This document shows, piece after piece, positions 7,318-12,266 of a stretch of 12,266 nucleotides of DNA (within the stretch, counting starts at the first letter, position 1; every line of letters starts with the position of its first letter). The notes below the pieces were generated by a model, which did not search any database, was not told the origin of the DNA, and saw only the letters and a program-made list of their open reading frames with translations. Location: contig JANPJV010000239.1 in NCBI GenBank assembly GCA_031425695.1, positions 1 through 12,266 on the forward strand. Direction: 5' to 3'. Source of the stretch: JANPJV01 sp031425695. Lineage in GTDB: Bacteria > Pseudomonadota > Gammaproteobacteria > Xanthomonadales > SZUA-5. The position numbers and the translations under genes were made by a program.

Positions 7318-8139
7318 ATGGCCAGCCCGCACGCGCCGCGCAATACCGGTGACCAGAGCCGTCTCGCGGTGCTGATTGACGCTGATAACGCACAGCCCAC
7401 GGTCATCGACGGCCTCTTGGCTGAGGTCGCGAAGTTCGGTATCGCGAGCGTCAAACGGATCTATGGGGATTGGACTTCCACTAGCCATGCGCAGTGGAAG
7501 AAAAGCTTGCTGAAGTACTCGATCCAGCCCGTGCAGCAATTTGCCTACACGACCGGCAAGAACGCCACCGACAGTGCGCTGATCATCGACGCCATGGATC
7601 TGATGTACACGCGCCGCTTCGACGGTGTGTGTCTGGTCTCGAGCGATAGCGATTTCACCCGCCTGGCCCAGCGGCTCAGGGAAGAAGGGCTGATGGTGAT
7701 CGGCTTCGGCGAAAAGAAAACACCTGAAGCCTTCGTGGTCGCATGCGACAAATTCATCTACACCGAAGTGCTGCGGCCGGCAGTCAAGCAAGTCGCCGCG
7801 AAGGCGCCAGCGCCTGCAGCCGGGAAACCGGCCACGAGTCCGAAGGCTGCGCCGCCAAAAGGTGAGTCCACGAGCGGCGTGGCAGATCATTCGGCGCTGC
7901 CGATTGACTTCATCCTGCAAGCGATCGAGGAGGCCGAGGACGACAGCGGCTGGTCCACACTCGCAAGAGTCGGCGGCTATCTCACCAAGCTGCGACCAGA
8001 CTTCGATCCGCGCCTGTACGGTCACAAGAAGCTGAGCGAGCTGTTCGAGAAGAATCCAAAATTGTTCGAGCTAGAGGAGCGCTCGCCGCCGGGTAGCAGC
8101 ATCAGGCATTTTTTTGTCAGGCCTCGCGCTGAGCGGTGA
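7318..8139 (+). CDS. NYN-domain (PIN-like) RNase with C-terminal LOTUS/OST-HTH-like domain
   Basis: The protein has 273 residues. Residues 14-152 form a NYN (LabA/DUF88) domain: LAVLIDADNA (D21, D23), the GKNATDSALIIDAMDL segment (D85, D91) and VSSDSDF (D110, D112) supply the acidic metal-binding residues of PIN-like nucleases. A flexible Ala/Pro/Lys linker covers about 155-190. Residues 194-270 (from LPIDFIL to HFFVRP) look like the winged-helix LOTUS/OST-HTH domain often joined to bacterial NYN domains, which binds RNA or G-quadruplex-like nucleic acid. The usual length and domain order are intact. The family is expected to cut RNA in the cytoplasm; its substrate is unknown here. The start ATG has only a weak GAG upstream. 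It is divergent from hsdR, so a defence role is possible but unproven. Confidence 0.88.
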   Translation: MASPHAPRNTGDQSRLAVLIDADNAQPTVIDGLLAEVAKFGIASVKRIYGDWTSTSHAQWKKSLLKYSIQPVQQFAYTTGKNATDSALIIDAMDLMYTRRFDGVCLVSSDSDFTRLAQRLREEGLMVIGFGEKKTPEAFVVACDKFIYTEVLRPAVKQVAAKAPAPAAGKPATSPKAAPPKGESTSGVADHSALPIDFILQAIEEAEDDSGWSTLARVGGYLTKLRPDFDPRLYGHKKLSELFEKNPKLFELEERSPPGSSIRHFFVRPRAER

Positions 8140-8354
8140 GGCTCATAGGCAGGAGACTTGGTCATCCACTCTGTAGCCCAATTCTGACAAAGGTCTTCGA
8201 TTTTTCCGGCTGACGCTACGAGGTGTCATCGCCATGACGGTCGCCCACAGCAAGGCCGGGTCGTTGATTGCGACCAGAACCCAAGGGCTTGGTTGCGAAC
8301 GCATCCACGATGGCACACCGTATCGGCATTGGTAATACATCTGGAGTGCGAGTG

Positions 8355-8597
8355 ATGCGGGTTCTGGTCAAGAAATGGGGCAACATCGCGTCGGTCCGCA
8401 TACCGGTGTCAGTGATGGACGCGACGCGCCTCAAGCTCGACGATGCGGTCGACGTGCGTGTCGAAGGCGGGCGGATCATCATCGAGCAGATTCGCGTGCA
8501 GGCGTTTGAGCTCAGTCAATTGATTGCCGGCATCACGACGGAGAACCTGCACGCCGAAGCTGATTTCGGTCCCGCGATGGGTCGGGAAGCGCCCTAG
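8355..8597 (+). CDS. MazE-like AbrB-fold antitoxin, apparently without its toxin
   Basis: The 80-residue protein starts at ATG 8355, with GGAG 8 nt upstream; the longer frame from 8268 adds only unlike sequence. Residues 1-45 fit the SpoVT/AbrB swapped-hairpin fold of MazE/PemI antitoxins (VKKWGNIASVRIP, then LKLDDAVDVRVEGGRIIIEQ). The tail (ADFGPAMGREAP) matches the D-x-G-P-x-x-GRE ending typical of the toxin-binding tail of this family. MazE proteins bind their own promoter and inhibit a MazF RNase normally encoded directly downstream. No mazF-like frame follows. Only a GTG at 8597 beginning VATVHDR could be the first codons of a lost toxin. The antitoxin itself looks intact. Confidence 0.82.
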   Translation: MRVLVKKWGNIASVRIPVSVMDATRLKLDDAVDVRVEGGRIIIEQIRVQAFELSQLIAGITTENLHAEADFGPAMGREAP

Positions 8598-8630
8598 TGG
8601 CAACTGTGCACGACAGACTCCGGGCACACC

Positions 8631-8661
8631 AAAAGAAAAAGCCGCCCCCAGGCAGCCTTTT
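8631..8661 (-). terminator. rho-independent terminator of repeat copy 1
   Basis: On the minus strand an 11-bp stem (AAAAGGCTGCC with GGCGGCTTTTT, two G-U pairs, loop TGGG) is followed by a T-rich tract, TTTTTCTTTT. On the plus strand the same stem has two mismatches, so the minus direction is preferred. Confidence 0.7.
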
Positions 8662-8860
8662 CGGAGCAACGCGTCAAGTAGTCCTCGGCCGCTTTGCGGC
8701 CTCGGCCAACATGACCTACGTGTCCGCGGTCATGCGGCGCTTTTCTCCTCGTAGGCCGCACGGCGGGTCTTGCTGAAGCGAACGCCAAGGTCTTTGCGGA
8801 GGTCGTTCAAGCCTTTGGCACGTCTCGGCCGCTTCGCCGATCGATGGCAGCGGCAGGTCA
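8632..8860 (-). repeat. direct repeat copy 1: peptide tail, covarying hairpin and terminator
   Basis: This segment is clearly related to 9786-9993, in the same orientation. Read on the minus strand it holds, in order: a frame ending GLNDLRKDLGVRFSKTRR and AAYEEK with a stop at 8732-8730; a 48-nt imperfect hairpin (8672-8719) whose apical stem is GGCCGC-AAA-GCGGCC (8701-8687); and a terminator at 8661-8631. In copy 2 the peptide runs a few codons further because the two differ by 2 nt after GAGGAGAAA, so copy 1 may carry a frameshift. The peptide is basic and I do not recognise its family. No start codon with a ribosome site is seen for it. Confidence 0.7.
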
Positions 8861-8943
8861 AGTGCGTTGGCTCGGAGTATTTCCGCGGTCGATGGCGAAG
8901 TGCAGGACACTGTATTTTGGCTGATTGCCAAGAAGGACTTTCG

Positions 8944-9723
8944 ATGAGCCAGCCGCGTTCGACGCCTCACCGCCTGCGATCCACGGCGGCGCTGCTTGCC
9001 GCGTTCGCGGGCGCACCGCTCGCGTGGGCGGAACCGCCCGCTTTCGATCGCCCCGGCGTCGGCTTTGCGTCGGCGGTGCTGCCTGCGGGCGCGTTCGCCT
9101 GGGAGCAGGGGCTGCCCGCGTTCGAACGCGATAGCGAGGGCGGTCTGCGCAGCACGAGCTACACCGCCGACACACTGTTCCGCTACGGATTGACCGAGAC
9201 GTTCGAGGTGCAACTCGCCGGCTCGGCGTTCAACCGCACGACGATTCGTGGCCCCGGATTCCGCACGCACGCAACGGGGGCCGGCGACACTGCGATCGCG
9301 GGCAAGTGGGCGCCCGCGCTCAATGGCCAAACGACCACGCTGGCGCTGCTCGGCGCGGTGAGCTTCGACAGCGGGTCGGACGACTTCACGAACGCGCAGA
9401 CCGTCACCTCGTTCGGCGCCGCCGCGACACGCGACCTCGGCGACAGCCGCTCGCTCGGCTTCTACGCCAACGTCGACCACGCTGGTGGCGAGAACACCTG
9501 GACGGCATCGACGAGTTTCGGTTTCCCGGTGCGTGGCGACATCGGCGGCTATGTCGAACTCGCGCGCATCACGGGCGGCGGATCGTCCGCATCGCTGGCT
9601 GGCGCGGGCATGACCTGGATGCTGCACGAGCGCGTGCAGTTCGACCTCAGCTTCGACGCCGGCCTTAACCGCAATAGCCCCGACGTGCTCGCGGGATTTG
9701 GCGTTTCGGTGTTCTGGGAGTAG
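8944..9723 (+). CDS. outer-membrane beta-barrel protein, MetA-pathway/transporter-like
   Basis: ATG 8944 is chosen because AAGGA lies 6 nt before it and a signal peptide follows at once; the open frame from 8770 is longer but adds sequence from the repeat. The protein has 259 residues. Residues 1-29 are a signal peptide ending APLAWA, cleaved before EPP. The mature part alternates polar and hydrophobic residues as in beta strands, and includes YGLTETFEVQLAGS (81-94) and GAGDTAIAGKWAP (112-124), a word seen in the putative outer-membrane family once named for the meta-pathway of phenol degradation. It ends in a strand, FGVSVFWE, as barrels do. The location is the outer membrane; the substrate is unknown. 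It is the only gene between two direct repeats, so it may have arrived with them. Confidence 0.75.
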   Translation: MSQPRSTPHRLRSTAALLAAFAGAPLAWAEPPAFDRPGVGFASAVLPAGAFAWEQGLPAFERDSEGGLRSTSYTADTLFRYGLTETFEVQLAGSAFNRTTIRGPGFRTHATGAGDTAIAGKWAPALNGQTTTLALLGAVSFDSGSDDFTNAQTVTSFGAAATRDLGDSRSLGFYANVDHAGGENTWTASTSFGFPVRGDIGGYVELARITGGGSSASLAGAGMTWMLHERVQFDLSFDAGLNRNSPDVLAGFGVSVFWE

Positions 9724-9783
9724 GGCTGCGGCGGCGAGCCACCGGGGGGACGGCTCGAAGAGCGGCGCCCTCGCGAATACACA

Positions 9784-9812
9784 AAGAGAAAAAGCCGCTC
9801 CAGGCGGCCTTT
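9784..9812 (-). terminator. terminator of repeat copy 2, probably bidirectional
   Basis: Minus strand: AAAGGCCGC pairs with GCGGCTTTT around the loop CTGGA, with one G-U pair, followed by a TTTTTCTCTTT tract. On the plus strand the stem has a single A-C mismatch and is followed by TTTCTTTGTTG. It lies about 65 bp past the barrel gene, so it could also end that transcript. Confidence 0.7.
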
Positions 9813-9993
9813 CTTTGTTGTTCGTCAAGTAGTCCTCAGTCGCTGCGCGACTTCGGCCAACATGACCTACGAAAGCGCTATGCGGCGCGCTTTCTCCTCG
9901 TTGGCCGCACGGCGGGTCTTGGTGAAGCGGATTCCGAGTTCCTTGCGGAAGTCGTGCAAGCCTTCCGGAACGGCCGATCTCCTTGAGAGGTCA
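9786..9993 (-). repeat. direct repeat copy 2: peptide tail, covarying hairpin and terminator
   Basis: This is related to 8632-8860. The minus-strand order is the same: peptide tail GLHDFRKELGIRFTKTRR and AANEEKARR with a TAG stop at 9869-9867; the hairpin (9824-9871) with apical stem AGTCGC-GCA-GCGACT (9852-9838); and a terminator. The flanks of the apical stem are identical in both copies over 15 and 19 nt. Amino-acid changes between copies are conservative (D/E, V/I, S/T, L/F), which hints at past translation. Similarity fades near 9993. Confidence 0.7.
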
Positions 9994-10139
9994 GATTGCG
10001 ATATCCAAAAAATCCCGTACTGCTGCGCGCTTGAGGTTGTCACTAGGGTGCCGGTCGAGCGCGACGTGTTGGAGCAGCCTCGTCCGCCAACGCCGAAGGT
10101 CGCGACTAGGCGGCGCCCGCAACTCCCAACACCACTCAC
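9867..10139 (-). CDS. uncertain small ORF carrying the repeat peptide tail
   Basis: A 90-codon frame starts at GTG 10139, overlapping the stop of the ORF at 10136-10312, and ends at the TAG inside repeat copy 2. Only its last 35 or so residues (from VPEGLHDFRKELG) are conserved between the two repeats. The first 50 residues look like random translation, and no Shine-Dalgarno precedes the GTG. It may be a decayed gene of which only the 3' end is real. Function unknown. Confidence 0.25.
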   Translation of the reverse strand: MSGVGSCGRRLVATFGVGGRGCSNTSRSTGTLVTTSSAQQYGIFWISQSDLSRRSAVPEGLHDFRKELGIRFTKTRRAANEEKARRIALS

Positions 10140-10312
10140 TCAATCACATACAAACTCGCACACCCGTAATCAGTCAGCACCCCAAGCCATCCGCCGACCC
10201 AAGCAATCGCACAAGTGCGCATGATGTCGTCGAGACGGAAGCGCAGGAGGGATCGTTGCGTGGCGAAGTCGAAGATCTCCACCTGCTGGGCATTGGTAAT
10301 GGTGATGCGCAT
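10136..10312 (-). CDS. small hypothetical protein or 3' fragment of a larger one
   Basis: From ATG 10312 the minus strand encodes 58 residues, MRITITNAQQVEIFDFATQR and onward, ending TDYGCASLYVIE. The pattern of short beta-like segments (VEIFDF, LLRFRL, GGWLGVLTDYG) looks protein-like and could be the last blades of a beta-propeller. No clear ribosome-binding site precedes the ATG, so it may be a truncated 3' end. It points away from the delta-60 gene. I do not recognise it. Confidence 0.35.
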   Translation of the reverse strand: MRITITNAQQVEIFDFATQRSLLRFRLDDIMRTCAIAWVGGWLGVLTDYGCASLYVIE

Positions 10313-10459
10313 GCTTGGTGTTTGCAGCGAGAGGAGTCGCAAGAATGATCGCGATTCGCTTCGTTCCCGCGGAGGGTTTCGGTTGTTGCTCTGCAACTGC
10401 ATACTTTCAAAGCAGCGCCAGCCGAGGCGCACGCCAGGCCAGCGAGTCAGGAGGCTGCT

Positions 10460-12266
10460 TTGCAGCACGTCTCGGACATGTTTCGCCGCGTCGGGTTCAC
10501 GGCGCTCGGGTGGGTATTGCTGCTGGCGCTGTTGCCGATGGCGCTGGTCGCGCAGAGCCCCAACGATGGCTACGACCCGAACGCGAATGGCGATGTCTTC
10601 GCGCTGGCGGTGCAGCCCGATGGCAAGACCCTGGTCGGCGGCGACTTCACCACGATCGCGGGTGCGGCCCGCAGTCGCATCGCGCGGCTCAATGCCGACG
10701 GCAGCCTGGATGCCGGCTTTGCCGCCACTGCAGTAGACGGCAGCGTCCGGACTATCGCTGTGCAGCCGGACGGGCGGATCGTGATCGGGGGCGGCTTTCT
10801 CCAAGTCGGCGGGGCCGCCCGTAACCGCATCGCGCGGCTCAATGCCGACGGCACGCTCGACACCGCGTTCAATCCGGATGCGGACAACCTCGTCTTCGCG
10901 CTGGCCGTGCAGCCCGATGGCAAGTTGGTGCTCGGCAGATTTTTCACCGCGATCGGCGGGCAGACCCGCAACCGCATCGCGCGGCTCAATGTCGACGGCA
11001 GTCTCGATACCGCGTTCAACCCGAATGCGAACAACTTCGTCTTGGCGCTGGCCGTCCAGGCCGATGGCAAACTGGTGGTCGGCGGCACTTTCGACACGCT
11101 CGGCGGGCAGCCCCGCAACCGCATCGCGCGGCTCAATGCCGACGGCAGTCTCGACACCGCGTTCAATCCGAATGCGAACAACTTCGTCCGCGCGCTGGCC
11201 GTGCAGCCCGACGGCAAGCTGGTGGTTGCTGGTGACTTCACTAACATCGGCGGGCAGGCGCGAAATTCCATCGCGAGGCTCAATGCCGATGGCACCCTCG
11301 ACGCCGCGTTCAATCCGAATGCGAACGGCAGCGTCAGCGCGCTGGCCCTGAAGCCCGATGGCAAGCTGATGCTGGGTGGTAGTTTCGCGACCATCGGCGG
11401 GCAGCCACGCAATCGCATCGCGCGGCTCAATGCCGATGGCACCCTCGACGCCGCGTTCAATCCGAATGCGAACAGCAACGTCGTCGCGCTGGCCGTGCAG
11501 CCCGATGGCAAGCTGGTGCTGGGCGGTAATTTCACCACCATCGGCGGGCAGGCGCGCAATCGCATTGCACGGCTCAATGCCGACGGCAGTCTCGATACCG
11601 CGTTCAACCCCAATGCGGACAACGTTGTCTCCGCGCTGGCCGTGCAGCCTGATGGCAAGCTGGTGGTGGGCGGTAATTTCACCACCATCGGCGGGCAGGC
11701 GCGCAGCCGAATTGCGCGGTTCAATGCGGACGGCAGTCTCGATACCGCGTTCAACCGGAATGCGAACAACACCGTCTTCGCGCTAGCCGTGCAGCCCGAT
11801 GGCAAGCTGGTGCTGGGCGGCGCTTTCACCACGATCAGCGGGCAGACGCGCAATGGCATCGCGCGGCTCAATGCCGACGGCAGTCTCGACACCTTGTTCA
11901 ATCCGAATGCGAATAGCGTCGTCTACGCGCGGGCCGTGCAGCCCGACGGCAAGCTGGTGGTGGGCGGTTCATTCACCACGCTCGGCGGGCAGACCCGCAA
12001 CCGCGTTGCGCGGCTCAATGGCGACGGCAGTCTCGACACCGCGTTCAACCCGGACGCGAACGGCAGCGTCGATGTGGTGGCCCTGCAGCCCGATGGAAAG
12101 CTGGTGCTCGGCGGATTATTCACCTCGATCGGCGCGCAGACCCGCAACCGCATTGCGCGGCTCAATGCCGACGGCAGTCCCGACACCGCGTTCAACCCGG
12201 ATGCGAACGGCGAGGTCATCGCGCTGGCTCTCCAGCCCGATGGCAAGCTGGTGCTGGGCGGTGGCG
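10460..12266 (+). CDS. secreted delta-60 repeat protein, cut by right edge
   Basis: The open frame has no stop before the right edge. ATG 10478 begins a signal peptide, MFRRVGFTALGWVLLLALLP and MALVA, likely cleaved before QSPN. An in-frame TTG at 10460, preceded by AGGAGG with 5 nt spacing, has the far better ribosome site and would add LQHVSD; the true start is one of these two. From about residue 30 of the ATG form, twelve repeats of 49 residues follow, the last one partial. The core is ALAVQPDGKLVVGGxFTTIG, then GQxRNRIARLNADGSLDTA and FNPNAN. This is the delta-60 repeat, found in large secreted or surface proteins and thought to form beta-propeller-like structure. Function is unknown. 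Full-length proteins usually continue for hundreds of residues. Confidence 0.88.
   Translation, partial: MQHVSDMFRRVGFTALGWVLLLALLPMALVAQSPNDGYDPNANGDVFALAVQPDGKTLVGGDFTTIAGAARSRIARLNADGSLDAGFAATAVDGSVRTIAVQPDGRIVIGGGFLQVGGAARNRIARLNADGTLDTAFNPDADNLVFALAVQPDGKLVLGRFFTAIGGQTRNRIARLNVDGSLDTAFNPNANNFVLALAVQADGKLVVGGTFDTLGGQPRNRIARLNADGSLDTAFNPNANNFVRALAVQPDGKLVVAGDFTNIGGQARNSIARLNADGTLDAAFNPNANGSVSALALKPDGKLMLGGSFATIGGQPRNRIARLNADGTLDAAFNPNANSNVVALAVQPDGKLVLGGNFTTIGGQARNRIARLNADGSLDTAFNPNADNVVSALAVQPDGKLVVGGNFTTIGGQARSRIARFNADGSLDTAFNRNANNTVFALAVQPDGKLVLGGAFTTISGQTRNGIARLNADGSLDTLFNPNANSVVYARAVQPDGKLVVGGSFTTLGGQTRNRVARLNGDGSLDTAFNPDANGSVDVVALQPDGKLVLGGLFTSIGAQTRNRIARLNADGSPDTAFNPDANGEVIALALQPDGKLVLGGG
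10720..12266 (+). repeat. 147-bp tandem coding repeats (delta-60 units)
   Basis: Eleven further units follow the divergent first one. From 10868 they start at exact 147-bp steps (10868, 11015, 11162 and so on to 12191). Units 1 and 2 are the most diverged. Units 3-12 are close at DNA level, sharing long words such as GCGCGGCTCAATGCCGACGG, which suggests recent expansion or gene conversion. Confidence 0.85.

Noticed and set aside
7135..8025. 296-codon minus-strand frame
   Set aside because: Antisense to the NYN gene, which has clear conserved aspartate motifs.
8330..8338. Extended -10-like TGGTAATAC upstream of the mazE-like gene
   Set aside because: It would place the transcript start on the Shine-Dalgarno itself, and no -35 is seen.
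8716..9828. 370-codon minus-strand frame
   Set aside because: Antisense to the barrel gene; Arg/Ala-rich low-complexity translation crossing both repeats.
8632..9993. Repeats as integron attC sites around a gene cassette
   Set aside because: No RYYYAAC/GTTRRRY box pair at the hairpin ends, the repeats are over 200 bp, they contain a terminator and coding-like tail, and no integrase is present.
10570..11901. 443-codon open frame on the minus strand
   Set aside because: It is antisense to the delta-60 array; it stays open because the 147-bp unit is repeated and GC-rich. Its translation is a low-complexity copy series with no signal or start site.

Overview
The window is GC-rich, densely packed bacterial DNA. 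Its gene content (REP-type transposase remnants with short C-rich repeats, delta-60 repeat protein, MetA-type outer-membrane barrel, EcoEI-like type I restriction genes) fits a gammaproteobacterium of the Xanthomonadales/Rhodanobacteraceae kind. That placement is an inference from gene style, not a proof. The region looks accessory: it holds restriction and toxin-antitoxin genes, truncated genes, repeats and recombination junctions.

Layout from left to right. A minus-strand gene that looks like a DUF1778/TacA-type antitoxin starts at 44 and runs off the left edge. A gene-poor stretch with short TGTCCC-type repeats follows. Next is a minus-strand gene (617-1567) for an exported protein with a long acidic region, a proline-rich linker and a C-terminal cold-shock domain. 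A degraded transposase tail (1788-2255) and a triple 17-18 bp tandem repeat come after it. At about 3029 two convergent genes meet head-on and both are broken: a secreted hypothetical protein (+) and the specificity gene hsdS (-). The hsdR-hsdM-hsdS operon (7113 down to about 3029) has intact R and M subunits, but hsdS stops exactly where the first target-recognition domain should begin.

Divergent from hsdR is a NYN-domain (PIN-like RNase) gene with a C-terminal LOTUS/OST-HTH-like domain (7318-8139). Then comes a MazE-like antitoxin (8355-8597) with no recognisable toxin after it. An outer-membrane beta-barrel gene (8944-9723) lies between two diverged direct repeats of about 210-230 bp. Each repeat holds, on the minus strand, a conserved peptide tail, a long imperfect hairpin whose apical stem differs by two compensatory base pairs, and a rho-independent terminator. 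After a small minus-strand ORF (10136-10312), the window ends inside a secreted delta-60 repeat protein (from 10460 or 10478) with twelve 49-residue repeats, the last one cut by the right edge.

How the genes work together: R and M could still assemble, but without a full HsdS in cis the restriction system should have no target unless another S subunit exists elsewhere. The most unusual signals are the covarying hairpin repeat pair, the double-truncation junction at about 3029, and the exported cold-shock-domain protein.
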